Assembly: GCA_951640165.1 (NCBI GenBank)
Contig: OX621252.1
Location: forward strand, 28,293,934-28,357,933
Reading direction: 5' to 3'
Origin: Pseudoips prasinana
Taxonomy: Eukaryota > Arthropoda > Insecta > Lepidoptera > Nolidae
Length of the DNA stretch: 64,000 bases
A program made the position numbers and the translations under genes. Below are positions 51,491 to 63,253 of the stretch, piece after piece (position 1 is the stretch's first letter; every line of letters starts with the position of its first letter). Under the pieces are notes generated by a model. The model did not search any database. It saw nothing but the letters and a program-made list of their open reading frames with translations, and had not been told where the DNA came from.

Positions 51491-51494
51491 AAAT

Positions 51495-51575
51495 TGCGAC
51501 AAGACCAGCAATTGTTGGACATCTTTAAGGGGGCTTTTGTTCAGCAGTGGACGTCTTTCGGCTGAGATGATGTTG
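51495..51575 (+). mobile_element. RTE 3' terminus fragment
   Basis: CGACAAGACCAGCAATTGTT and CAGCAGTGGACGTCTTTCGG match the end of the RTE; the tail is GATGATG-like. Confidence 0.7.
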
Positions 51576-51834
51576 AAATAGGCTCGCCACTTGCAATAAT
51601 TCTTTCCAGACATTACCGATCCGTTAAATAAAACTTATCATAGACCACTATGTAACCAATAACACACCTGATACAAAAATTAAAATAATAAATTCTTAGT
51701 AAACGTTTCAAATTTTTACCATTTTTTAAATCTTTTTCAATTTCTTATTCCAAATGTGAACAAACAGCCCAACATACCAACTAATATCTCGAGATAATGA
51801 CAATATCAAATGTAAATATAATATTGAATGAGCT

Positions 51835-52130
51835 TGTGAAAGCTATCAAAAGTATGGAGTCAGGAAACTCACCAGGGTAGGACAAGATAACTTCCAAGAT
51901 CTGCTGAAGGCACTATACGTACGTCATAGCGACTCAACTGTGCAACCTTTTCAATTTATGCTATAACACCGGCCAAGTGCCAAGTGATATGTGGAAAGCT
52001 GACATCGTACCTCTTTACAAAGGAAAAGGCTTACGGCAAGACTATAAAAACTATAGGGGCATTAGTCTGTTCAGCATCATTAGCAAGTTGTATGCGAAAG
52101 TATTGAATGAAAGAGTTCGGAAAATATAGG
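51835..52130 (+). pseudogene. LINE reverse transcriptase fragment, unassigned clade
   Basis: The readings ELVKAIKSMESGNSPG (then stop), WKADIVPLYKGKGLRQDYKN and YRGISLFSIISKLYAKVLNE follow the order of the first reverse transcriptase blocks. Stops and a frame change make it dead. It differs from the RTE and LINE-K sequences here, though it could be the catalytic part of LINE-K. Confidence 0.75.
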
Positions 52131-52134
52131 ATAT

Positions 52135-53785
52135 CTACAGGTAAACTAAAGCAAATAAGTAATGGAATCAGGCGTTACTTTCCGGAAATCCATAACAATC
52201 AAAATACAAAATCAATATGTAGTGTAAATTCCGCTAATTTTCAGTTTAATCAGTTAGTTTAAGAGTCTCGTTTGAGCACTCGACGAGTTAGCAGCAATTG
52301 AGAATGGTCCGTGGAGGACTGAAAACACGTGTTGGGTATCGTACTGGCGCATGTAATTTGCTTTTTACATTGTCCTTCTTGTATATGCATATTTTTCCGG
52401 GCGGAAGGGCGGTGCAAATTGCATCCCAACTTGATTAAACTAACAATTAACGGAATTAACACTACATATTGATTTAATATTTTGATCAAAGCAAATAAGT
52501 TAAGAAGTTTTTAGGATTCAGCCTTAGGGTGCCTTTAAATATTTATAAGGTCAACCAACGTATATTTAATAAATCTTCGTGACTAATGAATTTGCACCTT
52601 GTTATATGAAAAAATACTCTTTATTAGCCTTCTAAAGGTGACCTTTGGTGAAATGATACCTTTGCGTGTTAAACTTAACCTTCGTAATAATGAGGTGTCT
52701 TACACCTTATAGGATCTTATCTATAGACGCCTTACAAAGACGATATAACTCTCATGGGCAATATTCATCTATTTTGTGATTTTTGTAGAAAGGGTACGAA
52801 ATATGTAATACATATGATGATACAATATTGGCCCTGGTTGTTAGAAGATGAAAGTGGTTTCAATTTGTTACTCCATAAATTATTATCCAATCAATAATCG
52901 ATATTATGATTTCTGGTCTGGTGCAAATTATTTATATATTATATTGTTCGAACTCATTAACATTACTGTATTGAATTGTGGTATATTTTAATATTTTGAA
53001 TTAGATTATAAATGTAACGCTTTTTTTAAACCATATTTCAATTTATTACAGTCGGGCCCAGAAATTTCCGTCTCTTTTGATAAATAATTACGGTTTAAAT
53101 ATAACCAAACTCAAGTCCCTCTTAAAGTCTTAAGACTCAATTATTCGATTCCAACATATGGATGTATATGAGACCTTCTCGAATACTTCCTTAATTACAC
53201 TAAGCGGTACACATTACTATGATATTAGATATTTGTATTTATTATATATTAAATTGACAATACCCATATGCATATTATGAACCACCCACACCTTTTCTTT
53301 CACTTTTAGGGCCGCCATTTGTACTATTTCTCATAAGCATGTTTTGGTATGCAGTAAAGAATTATTGGAATCCTTTACCATATACTACTGTCCAGTTATT
53401 TTTGTAAGTATTATTTCTTAGTTTTGCAATAACGTTATATTCATTTTATTTAGGTAATCTAAAATATTTCATCCCGAATTTCGTTCTATTCCTGATCAAA
53501 TCCAAGATGGAGCGAATAAAATGCAAAAATCGGATATCTAAATGAAATCAACATTCGATTCATTCGGATTCATTCGATATTTCGAATAGCAACACGATTC
53601 CATCGATTTGCAGTCCATTGGCTGCGAATTTAATTTGTCATGTGGAACTCACGGTGGGTAAGATATTTTTATATTATTTGTAAGGTTGTTGTGATTTAAG
53701 ATTTCAGCCCAATTGTATGTAGGTAAATATTTAACGCAATTCTGTCGTAAAAATGCAGACTGGTATCTTTTCAGCTGTTTTAGTT
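52135..53785. other. AT-rich DNA with no supported feature
   Basis: Short ORFs only; no termini, box motifs or tails found. Confidence 0.4.
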
Positions 53786-53789
53786 GATT

Positions 53790-53905
53790 CTTGTTGATTG
53801 TTGGTAGATGCTTTCCTTTCACGCTGCCAGTCACGGGTTCGATTCCCACTTAGGACGATATTTTTTGTTTTGTTTGTCCTGATTTTGAATGTAACTATCT
53901 ATATA
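53790..53905 (+). mobile_element. SINE-C head fragment
   Basis: TTGTTGGTAGATGCTTTCCT and ACGGGTTCGATTCCCACTTA (box B), then TTTGTCCTGATTTTGAATGT; the 3' block is absent. Confidence 0.65.
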
Positions 53906-53969
53906 TGATACCGAATGACGATACATTATGATGTACCCATACAAGTTTGACTTTGTAAATACATAATTT

Positions 53970-54400
53970 TAAAAGTCAAGGCCTTACAGGAATAGAAGGC
54001 AACGAAAAAGCAGAAGGTTAGGAAGAAATCCAAAAAAAGCACAACCAAATATGGACCAAAATCAAGGGACTAAAAAACTCCAAACAACTCATAAAAAGAG
54101 TTGACAAAAGTTGATCCTAAAAGCTTTGGAAGTACAGCAGAAACCAGCTAAGACTAATAGTAGCAGTATTTACAGGCCACTACGGCACCAACTATCACCT
54201 GTGGGGAAGGAAATGATACAATGCTACATATAATATGCAAATGCGATGTGTTGGCAAGACACAGAATGGCCATCCTGGCATATCCAAAACCAGGAGTCTA
54301 CAAGAATCTACCCCTATGAAGCGTACCGGATTATGGGCAGACTTCATTCAGGACTCTAGGGATAGAATAAAATCGATGGGAGATAGAACAAAAGATCCTG
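53970..54400 (+). pseudogene. LINE RNase H and zinc-knuckle fragment
   Basis: The readings GIEGNEKAEG (RNase H motif around the last acidic residue), VFTGHYGTNYHLWG, and then GNDTMLHIICKCDVLARHRM follow the C-terminus of Jockey/R1/LOA-type polyproteins, where RNase H is followed by a CCHC-like knuckle. Several stops. Confidence 0.7.
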
Positions 54401-54439
54401 GAGGGTCGAAGTGCTGTATGCAAGTACACCCCGACCAAG

Positions 54440-54490
54440 ATAAGATGTATTTACAAAAGAAAAGTAGTATATGAAGTATATCAGTTATAA
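54440..54490 (+). mobile_element. SINE-C middle fragment
   Basis: GATGTATTTACAAAAGAAAA then GTAGTATATGAAGTATATCA matches the SINE-C middle; cut by LINE-K. Confidence 0.5.
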
Positions 54491-54605
54491 ATAATATACA
54501 TACATAGACTCACGCCTGTTTCCCAGAGTGGTAGGCAGAGACAACGGATTTCCATTTGTCACGATCTTTGCACACGTCTTTTGCCTCAATTACTGTCATT
54601 ATATT
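54491..54605 (-). mobile_element. LINE-K 3' terminus
   Basis: CATACATAGACTCACGCCTG at the left is the complement of the LINE-K tail; the coding complement of VSAYHSGKQA follows. TTATAAATA on both sides may be a target duplication. Confidence 0.72.
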
Positions 54606-54689
54606 ATAAATATAATATATATATTCTAGTATATTATAAATAATATACTGGAACAATCTGGTTATAGATAGCTGCTCAGTTTGGAAACA

Positions 54690-54862
54690 GCCGTCTGATC
54701 CCAAACTGAGCAGACCTAGGCTTGTACTATGGAAATCAGATAGCTGATATACCTACTACATATACTACTTTTCTTTTGTAGATACATACTTTTGAATCGA
54801 ACCCACGGCCCACGGCGAGAAATGCAAGCACTTACCAAGCACGCCAACCGGCTTGTCTAGAG
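54690..54862 (-). mobile_element. SINE-C copy, internally deleted
   Basis: 3' block (CTGATCCCAAACTGAGCAGA) and head (GAATCGAACCCACGGCCCAC, AGCACGCCAACCGGC) are present; the part between TACATACTTTT and box B is missing. Confidence 0.72.
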
Positions 54863-54864
54863 AT

Positions 54865-56155
54865 TGGTAAGATAACGAAACACTCCGTAAATATTATTAT
54901 ACAGCAATGTTCTGAAGGCAAAGACATATTGTAGTCCTCATACAACAATAGCTCTACACCTGTCATAACTTTACGCATCTCCAGACACTGCGCTCTCGGT
55001 AGCATGAGTAATGTGCATGTCTGCATTGGTTTGCAATTTGATATGCATTCGTGAGAACATACTGTATGCTTGTAATGGAAAATCTGAGTGACCTATTTCT
55101 AATTATATAAACATGAGTTTAGGCATACTGCGCTTCGATGCTGCCTGGCTCTTTTAGACGTTTAGATACACTTCTCTTGATTTACATAAAGCATTGATTT
55201 TATATTAAGATCAAGGATACTTTTCATCCCCGAATAATGTTATATAAAGAGATACCAAATTTTAACTAAATATATAGGTATAACTTTATTTATATATTTC
55301 CTCTTACATCTATCATAACAGGTATTTATGTGCCCAAGTCTTAAGATTTTTGCAAGATTTACTATGTTTTTTTGAACATGAAATTTGGAGCGACAATGTT
55401 CTTTTTATAATTACGTAAAAACTTTGATATTATATGAAGTATTTTGACTTGATTATGTTTGCAATATAGGCAGATTTGATATCAATTTAAATTTCTATAT
55501 TTGCTGAAAACATGGTTATTAAAATTTTAACAAAGTACAGTCCTCATGTGTTCCTCATATTTTGCTCACGGGCATCCAAATGCAAAGTAAATAATTTAAA
55601 TTAAATTAATTGTACAAATTATGTCAAATGTACTAAATATTACAATAATAAAAAAATATAACATCATTAATATTAAATTAATACACTTTAGTTTTATATG
55701 TCAGTAACTCATACACAGAGTAATCATTTTCCTCTCACAGCTCTATTTTGAGTTTTAAAATGGCCTACATTATTGTGAAATAGACAATCATTTAAGTTGG
55801 TGATGTGGACAAAATTTCGACTAAGGGCAGAACGTGGCGGCAGCTGTTAGTTCCAACATTCTCTCGGAACTTGCCCCATGATAACTCCGGTAAATAACAC
55901 GTAGACTTTCGTCTTTTCACAGGGCAAGAGGACCTAGCTGATTAAAAGTTTATCTAAGTTTTCCTTTCCATAACAGACAACACTGCTATAGATGTAGGTA
56001 TTATACATCCTAGTTATAAATAATATGAAATAATGTAACTTACATAACTTAAAAAAAAGCCAACTCTCCTTGGAATGCTTTGCTGTGCCCTACACAACAG
56101 GGCATCATGAAACTATTACTATTGACTGAAACACCTATTCTAAGACATGATATTT
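54865..56155. other. Unassigned DNA
   Basis: 55790-55930 is less AT-biased (AACGTGGCGGCAGCTGTTAG) but shows no ORF or splice-consistent exon I would defend. Confidence 0.35.
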
Positions 56156-56156
56156 G

Positions 56157-56412
56157 ACAGGCCAGTTGGCGTGGTTGGTAAATGCTTGCTTATCACGACG
56201 TAGGTCGTGGGTTTAATTCCCACCCAGGGCAGATATCTGTGTGCATGAAAATGTCTTGTATCTGGGTGTAATTTTCTAAATATGTGTACCTATGTATTTA
56301 CAAAAGAAAAAGTAATATATGTAGTTTATATGTTATCTGTTTTCCATAGCACAAGCTTTGCTTAGTTTGGTATCAGATGGCCATGTGTGAACCATGTCCC
56401 AGGATATTATTA
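56157..56412 (+). mobile_element. SINE-C copy 9
   Basis: CAGTTGGCGTGGTTGGTAAA, GTCGTGGGTTTAATTCCCAC and TTTGCTTAGTTTGGTATCAG to TCCCAGGATATTATTATAT. Confidence 0.82.
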
Positions 56413-56414
56413 TA

Positions 56415-57860
56415 TATTTAGCTAATAAATTGAAATGGAAAGTTCTTTGTTTTAAACCGAAAAAACTGACTGAAATATATGTGACGGTAAAACAAATGAT
56501 CACAATGACATACTATATAAATATTTCGTAAAACTAATTCGAAATGATAAAGAAAGCTTTATATACAACACAATAAAGTTTTCTAATCCTCGGAAACTCA
56601 TTCGTTCTCAATCCTGAGGCAATAAGAGCCACAAACTCGTTTTGAATGGCAATACCAAAGGAATTGGTTCGTGAATGCTGCCACAGAGTATTAACATAAA
56701 GAGAAGCTTTTAAATGGATTCTGTTGCTGTATAGATACAGATGTGTGACAAACTACATGTTGAGTATAATTTTATCTTGTTTCAGGGTATTAATTGTATT
56801 CGCATTATATCTTAAGTTTTAATGTTACTGTGAATCAAAAAAAAATATTTTTTAACACTTAAGTTTTTGGGAATTGCTTGTATCAAGCAATTTCCAAAAA
56901 GTTTATTTTGAAAGATCTACAGGAAGTTGATAAGGAAGCACATGTTAAATATTTTGGTCTGGAAACTAATTAACCCGCTCCATAATCAGGATATTCTAGC
57001 TACAACTAATAATAAAGAGTTAAATACCTGGTTCTCAATAGCTTTAAATTAACCATTGATATTCTGTAGAAAACAGATTGAGGCAGTTAGAGTAGAAATA
57101 ATTATATCATTGGATTTAACTTCGCCTTAAGAATAATTTAACAATCAGTCAGTAATCAAATTATTATATGAACGCAATGAAACTCACTGTAGCCAACTAA
57201 AACTCAAGTTATATTAATTTTATAAACTGAAAAGCTAATAAAATGTAGCCTTTAAATTACTAAATTTCTAATTGTTTAATTCCCATAAAAGTCGCCAATT
57301 ACTAGACGCGATATATATGAATATTGAAAAGTTTGTGAGGTTCATGAGTAGACTAAACTCATAAAATATATAACATATATTTTAAAGAGGTCTCATAAAC
57401 TATATATATTTTATATAAAAACCTCGTTCGATTTTAGGAAAATCCGTTATCAGGAAAGATATGCAATTCCCGGACTCAAAACACAAACAGACTACTAATC
57501 TTAAACACTTACGTATACAGACATATAACGATTTTTTTGTTTTGTGTGTGTGTGTGTGCATCGGCTTATGTTCTACTGTTTTTATCCCACAGTGATCTCT
57601 GAATTGTTCTATACCCTGTGTTAACGTACCGCGAATGTCTCCGCATTGATTTGTATCGGAGGGATTGATTGAAAACGTCGGTACTTCAACTCAATACTCT
57701 GTGTCTTCGGGGAGGTACCTACTGTATTACCATATTGTGTTGTTCTGTGTATTTTTTGAGACAAGCGCAATTAATCAATAGATAGAGTTATGTACGAATA
57801 TCAAAAGACATTGAGTTAATGCTGTAAAAATATATAAAAAAATAAATATATATCAAAATA
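56415..57860. other. AT-rich DNA; one hairpin and a GT microsatellite
   Basis: The hairpin at 56861-56904 and a short GTGTGTGT run at 57543-57558 are the only structures. No gene supported. Confidence 0.4.
56861..56904. repeat. Inverted repeat of about 20 bp with 3-base loop
   Basis: AAGTTTTTGGGAATTGCTTG at 56861-56880 is matched inverted at 56884-56904 with one mismatch and one gap. Confidence 0.8.
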
Positions 57861-57865
57861 ATATA

Positions 57866-58152
57866 CTAATTGTGCCCCGCGTTATACCCGCGTAGAACTT
57901 TATAAATTATCACAGCTCTTCCCCCGAAGGTGATAGCGTGATATGTAGCCTATAAGTTGACCCGACCTCTTAGTAATATTCATGCAAAATTTTAAGTAAA
58001 TCCATGCAATTTTTGAGTTTTAACGGACTAAAATTCTGAAAACTATACTTTTGGCTTCGATATCCATTGTAGATCACGACCCAAGTATATCCTTTTTAAA
58101 AAATATTCAATGTACAGTTTTGGCTTTGCTACGATTTTATTATATGTATAGA
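57866..58152 (-). mobile_element. Non-autonomous Helitron, type 1
   Basis: Flanked by A (57865) and T (58153). The terminal CTAG is mutated to CTAA on plus; the 5' TC complement is intact at 58151-58152. Body as in the copy at 29322, with small deletions. Confidence 0.75.
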
Positions 58153-58154
58153 TT

Positions 58155-58445
58155 ACTATTAGGAGTATACAAAAGCTTAGTCTTAAGTCTGTAAACTGTA
58201 ACCTTGATGATTTCCATTTTAGTATTGTTTTTCTTTTCACATGTATGGATTTAGACCGAGACAGTCTCAATATTAGGGAATATTAAGGCTTGACGGGCTG
58301 GCTGCTGATTAGTTAGTTAGTAAGTTAGAATTCGTTGTTTAAAATTTTTTAAGTCGATTAGTATTTATTTATATATAGTCTGTGGAATATATTAACTGCG
58401 GAGATATTTACCAACTAATGGCAACCTTCAAAAAGCGAGCCTACT
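58155..58445. other. Unassigned DNA
   Basis: No supported feature. Confidence 0.35.
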
Positions 58446-58449
58446 CCTT

Positions 58450-58692
58450 TCTGATCGGCCGGCAAATGCTTGTCTTTCATGCCACAGGTCGTGGGTTCAA
58501 TTCCCGCCCAGGACAGATATTTGTGTGCATGAACATGTCTGTTTTCCTTGAGTCTGGCTGTAATTATCTATATAAGTATGTATATACAAAAAAATAATTG
58601 TATATGTGATACAATTTTCTGGTTTTTCATAGTACAAGCTCTGCTCAGTTTGGGATCAGATGGCCATGTGTGAATAATATCCCAGGATATTA
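58450..58692 (+). mobile_element. SINE-C copy 10
   Basis: CGGCCGGCAAATGCTTGTCT, GTCGTGGGTTCAATTCCCGC and CTCAGTTTGGGATCAGATGG to ATCCCAGGATATTATATT. Confidence 0.8.
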
Positions 58693-58694
58693 TA

Positions 58695-59075
58695 TTTTAT
58701 GTATTTAGTCAGTGCTTAAATAAACTGGCTACTTTGATTACAACCCGAGAACTCACAAATCCCGCGATCTCCCAATCCTCTATATTTATGAACCATAAAA
58801 TTTCCTTTGTTTTCTCAATAATTTTATTGATCTCATAACCTCGCGCCATGACATACGGTCGTCATCAATTGTGATCCGCCATTAAATCTGTCGTTACCCT
58901 ATTCTATGTGAAAGATGGGTTTTATGAAATTTTATATAAAAGGAAAATTTTACCTTCAGTATTTCCTCTATATGAGAACGTTTTAGAAGACAAATATTTG
59001 TTCACCTACGGCTGGGAAAAACGCATGGTGTGTGAACATTTGTGTGTTCAGTAAAAATAAAATTATGATGTACTT
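58695..59075. other. Unassigned DNA
   Basis: No supported feature. Confidence 0.35.
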
Positions 59076-59078
59076 TTT

Positions 59079-59255
59079 AGGATTCCGTACCAAAGGGTTA
59101 AAACTGGAGCCTATTACTAGGATATGATGTCTGTCTGTCCGTCTGCTACCAAGCTGTATCTTATTAATTATGATAGTTAGACAGTTAAAATTTTCACTGA
59201 TGATATAATATATTTATGTTACCGCTATAACAACAAATACTATAAAACAGCCCGT
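59079..59255 (-). repeat. Relative of repeat F
   Basis: TTTTTAGGATTCCGTACCAA and GATATGATGTCTGTCTGTCC then GTCTGCTACCAAGCTGTATC belong to the same superfamily of repeats as F but a different subtype. Confidence 0.55.
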
Positions 59256-59259
59256 TTTT

Positions 59260-59845
59260 ATTGAGCGGCAGCATGTAGACGCTTGAAATATTCACATAAT
59301 ATTTTGTTATATATTCACTTTAAAAATAAATAATTAAATTAAAATACAACAAATATTTAAGGGCCAGTCTTTTTTGAATTTGAATTGAGTTCATGTGTGC
59401 AAAGTCATTTGTGTTGCAAGGCTCATAAATTATGATTAATGCTTTCCAGATATGCTATTCCTTGTTGGCCAAATTGATATTTGATATTGATAGATGAAAT
59501 GTTTATAAATAAGTGTGTGAGATTCTGGGCTGAAATTACGGGTATAAAATGGTTTTTTGGAGTCTTCTGGAGATAAATCAGTAGCTATCCGCAATCTGGT
59601 TAGTTTTACACTTCATCTTTGCCACTAGCTCATCGTTGTATATCATGAGTGTGAGGCAATAGAGAGCACACTTCTATTAAACACACCTACACACACACAC
59701 ACCTGTTTACTATGGTATGACCCGCGCAATTAGTTATGGTTGTCAGTGAAAGCCATAGCCGTAGACAAAACCAAAAAAAAACTTGTGAATGATATAATTC
59801 ACTTACATGAGCACATTTCATGTTACATCGTTATTTGAGTGAGAC
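59260..59845. other. Unassigned DNA with an AC microsatellite
   Basis: CACACACACACACA at about 59688-59702; nothing else recognised. Confidence 0.4.
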
Positions 59846-59849
59846 ATAT

Positions 59850-59981
59850 GTACAGACGGTTGCACATCAAGCTACCCCAATCTGTCAAAATTCCCCAAAT
59901 GAAAGTGAACTTTAGCTTTGTAATAAAGTTGAAAATCTATAAAAGAAATTTGACAGATTTGGGTAGCTGGGTGTGCTGTAC
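59850..59981. mobile_element. MITE-M copy 3
   Basis: TTGCACATCAAGCTACCCCA and ATCTGTCAAAATTCC at the left, matched inverted by AATTTGACAGATTTGGGTAG and CTGGGTGTGCTGTA at the right. Confidence 0.75.
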
Positions 59982-59984
59982 ATT

Positions 59985-60980
59985 CAACAGCAAAAACTGA
60001 TAAGTCAATATCAATTCGATAGATGAAATAAAAATTTCCTGGAGTTATAAACTCTCATTGACTTATGAAACAATCAAATACCAGCTATGTAGATTTATGG
60101 CCGTTTTCTAAACTTGAACTTCACAGTAACATTAATACAAAAGATCTCTATAATAACGCCTGGTGCAGGCACTGGCATTGCCTTAGGTATTAAAACCTGC
60201 CTAAAACAGTTTAAAGTCCTACTGCTAGGTTACATTTTAAAAACATAAATACAATTTTAAAAATATAAATGTAAAATACTCCTAATATTTAACGAAGGTT
60301 TGGTACGCCTTTTGTATATTTAGGTCTTCAAAATAATGTATTTACTTACGCATTCCTCCTAATCTTGGACTTAAAAGTTTATGACCGCAAGCTGCATGAA
60401 TAAATAAAAAAGAAATATAAAAACCCTGCGCCATTTAATTTTGTGTCCACTCCCAAATATTGTACAAAAGATTTTATGACGCATAAATTAAATGTGGAAC
60501 TATCATTGTGGAGCTGAGTTTATAGCGGCTGCGACTAAGTAATCGTTCTTTTAATATCTGGAACATTAAATTTTCATACTGTTTGTAATTTCAGTCTTTG
60601 TTGACTCTTTCGTTGGTATAGCAATTAATAATCATAATAATAAATTGTTTATTTTTAAAAACCAAGTCAGCACATGAATATATTATACAATACAATATTA
60701 ATATTAGGTATATAGTGAAATTTATGCAAAATAATAAGAGTGCAACGCAAGGAATAATAATAACCATACAAAAGTAGCCTTTCCCTTTCACAAACAGTTT
60801 AAGCTTTGGTTGACGAAATTTGTTCCTAAAATTTAATTTCTTCATCGTTATTATTATTAATATTTAAATAAATGTTGTTAAATACGTCGTAATATGTTTT
60901 GCTTGTTTTCTCCTATTATTGAGCGAATATCGAGCAATTTTAAAATTCAGCCATTAAATTTTGAGCTGCACTAGGTTATA
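59985..60980. other. AT-rich DNA with no supported feature
   Basis: The 84-codon minus ORF at 60591-60845 lacks motifs. Confidence 0.4.
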
Positions 60981-60995
60981 GGTATATATCAGGTT

Positions 60996-61391
60996 TCATA
61001 CATACATAAATAGACTCACGCCTGTCTCCCAGAGGGGTAGGCAGAGACAACGGACTTCCATTTGTCAAGATCCTTGCACACCTCTTTCGCTGCGTTTACT
61101 GACATTATATTCTTCATACATGCTCGCCGGTTTAGGGTACTTCTGACCTGACCTTTCCTGAGTACGTCTCCGATTTGATCAGAGAATGTTCTACGAAGTC
61201 TTTGCTCATGCCAGGTATACTTCTTTTGTCAATCTTATTTCATTCACCCTTTCTAAATGGCCAAACCATCTCAGCATACCTTTTTCAATCTTTGTGACTA
61301 CATCCTCTTTCACACCACCTCTTTCACGCTCTCTTACATCAGTATTTCGAATTCTGTCTCTCAAAGTCACACCACACATGCTTCTCAGAGC
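60996..61391 (-). pseudogene. LINE-K 3' end with 11-bp target duplication
   Basis: TATATCAGGTT occurs at 60985-60995 and 61392-61402. The minus strand reads [37 protein letters not shown] and RLTKEVYLA before a stop, then the C-terminal blocks in other frames, ending in the TATG tail. Confidence 0.82.
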
Positions 61392-61404
61392 TATATCAGG
61401 TTAT

Positions 61405-61685
61405 ATTATGGGCAGAAACCGTGTTCAATGCATAAAATAAGTCCTAGTTGACCTCTTTATCACAAAAAGCACCAAATGTAATTAAACTTTTTGAAACGAA
61501 TCTACTTGTTAGTACTACGCAACAAAGCAGTTTTAATTATAACAGTAGATTACCTTAAGTAATTCTATAAAGTAATCTGGGCAAAAATAAACTTGCCTTT
61601 ACTTAATTAAAAAATGTGTACTTTTTGCGTAAATATTACCTGTAGTTTATGTTATGATTGCTATAGAATATTAAAGATTTAATAT
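61405..61685. other. Unassigned DNA
   Basis: No supported feature. Confidence 0.35.
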
Positions 61686-61712
61686 CATCGTCGTATCAGC
61701 CAAAAGATGCTC
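61686..61712 (-). mobile_element. RTE 3' terminus remnant
   Basis: CATCGTCGTATCAGCCAAAA then GATGC is the complement of the RTE end, abutting MITE-M. Confidence 0.4.
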
Positions 61713-61798
61713 ACGGAATTTATCACACAAGCATAAGGTTCACTTTCAATTGAGCATATTTGACAGATTGGGGTAACTTGATGTGCTGGAGTCTGTAC
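61713..61798. mobile_element. MITE-M copy 4, right part only
   Basis: CACACAAGCATAAGGTTCAC, TTTGACAGATTGGGGTAAC and TGATGTGCTGGAGTCTGTAC match the right half; the left arm is missing. Confidence 0.65.
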
Positions 61799-61926
61799 TT
61801 CCCCAGTAGGGCTGCTCTTTGAATCATTTCTCAAATTGTTATGCTGTGTACACTTGTTTAGAAATATTGTCTAGTACTAAACCTTGCTGTCATGTATTGA
61901 TATTATTCTGTTTTATGTGCCAACAA

Positions 61927-62117
61927 TCCTACTATTATTATAAACGCGAAAGTTTGTAAGTATAGATGGATGGATGTTTGTTACTCTTTCAGGTAAAAAT
62001 GGATTTTAATGAAACTTTACTATAATATAGCTAGAATTTATAAAGGTATTGTGCGAATCGTCCAAAATATGACGATAAGTGCCAAGTAAGAAGAAAAAAT
62101 CTATCAAAAACCGCTAG
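61927..62117 (+). mobile_element. Helitron type 3, decayed 3' half
   Basis: Starts TCCTACTATTATTATAAACG after A and ends near CCGCTAG at 62117. TGTTTGTTACTCTTTCAGG is shared with the next copy. Confidence 0.6.
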
Positions 62118-62126
62118 AGGTACACA

Positions 62127-62603
62127 TCCTACTATTATTATAATTGCGAAAGTTTGTAAGTATATATGTGTTTGTTACTCTTTTACGCCAAAACTACTGA
62201 ACGAAATTTGATGAAAATTTTGTAGTAATAAAGCTTACTAGCTGTGCCTCGCGGTTTTACCCGCGTTAAACTTTATAAATTATCACCTACCCCGTAGGTG
62301 ATAGCGTAATAATATGTAGCCTATATGTTGACCCGACCTCTTCGTAATATTCATGCAAAATTTTAAGTTAATCCAATAAACAGACAAAAGTTAAAAGTAC
62401 TAACAGATAAACAGACAAAAGTTCTAAAAACTATATTATTGGCTTCGATATCGATTGTAGATCACGCCCCAAGTATCCTTTTTAAAAATATTCAATGTAC
62501 TGTTTTGACTTTCCTACGATTTTATTATATGTATAGATATATCCGAATAACACATAGGCTATTTATAAAGTTTAACGCGGGTTAAACCGCCGGGCACAGC
62601 CAG
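62127..62603 (+). mobile_element. Helitron type 3, carrying a nested Helitron
   Basis: Starts TCCTACTATTATTATAATTG; left half to 62237, right half 62538-62603 ending CGGGCACAGCCAG (CTAG mutated). Joined across the insert it matches the 15668 copy (GCTTATA...CGAATAACACATAGGC). Confidence 0.78.
62238..62537 (-). mobile_element. Helitron type 1 nested inside a type 3 Helitron
   Basis: CTAG at 62238-62241 and the TC complement at 62536-62537 lie between A (62237) and T (62538) of the outer element. A short internal deletion around 62375 is seen against the 29322 copy. Confidence 0.85.
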
Positions 62604-62876
62604 TATAAAATAAACCCAACAAAAAGTATATAAAAATACGCAGCATCATTAAAATAACCATAAAGCACTGGCAGATCTACAACATAAATCTCGTTCCATA
62701 TCACGTAATTATAATTGTAGACAGGCATTCCAATTAGCAGTGTTAACTGTCACTCATTGTGAAAGCCTACAAAAGCCATGCATGGTAAGGACACAGTTTA
62801 ATTTTCATATACGTGTTAATGCCGGTATCTTGCTGTGATAGCTTGCAGAATTATGTGAAATGGTTATTTTATATGT
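62604..62876. other. Unassigned DNA
   Basis: No supported feature. Confidence 0.35.
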
Positions 62877-62878
62877 GA

Positions 62879-63158
62879 CTAGCTGTGCCCCGCGGTTTTA
62901 TCCGCGTTAAACTTTATAAATTATCACAGTTCGTCCCCCGTAGGTTAAAGTGTTATAATATGTAGCCTATATGTTGACCCGACCTCTTAGTAATATTCGT
63001 GCGAAATTTGAAGTAAATCCATGCAGATAAACAGACAAAAATTCTAAAAACTATATTTTTGGCTTCGATATCGATTATAGATCACACCCCAAGTATCCTT
63101 TTAAAAAAATATTCAATGTACAGTTTTGACTTTCCTACGATTTTATTATATGTATAGA
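62879..63158 (-). mobile_element. Non-autonomous Helitron, type 1
   Basis: CTAG at 62879-62882 after A (62878); TC complement at 63157-63158. A segment near 63025 is deleted relative to 29322. Confidence 0.78.
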
Positions 63159-63221
63159 AGATATAGATGTTACAATGAATTATAAGCAGTAATTTATACC
63201 AATGGTCATGGAAATACTTAA

Positions 63222-63253
63222 AAAGCCGGCCAAGTGCGAGTCGGACTTGTGCT
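63222..63253 (+). repeat. Repeat F 5' terminus fragment
   Basis: GCCGGCCAAGTGCGAGTCGG then ACTTG; it is joined to GC-rich sequence and the RTE fragment. Confidence 0.6.
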
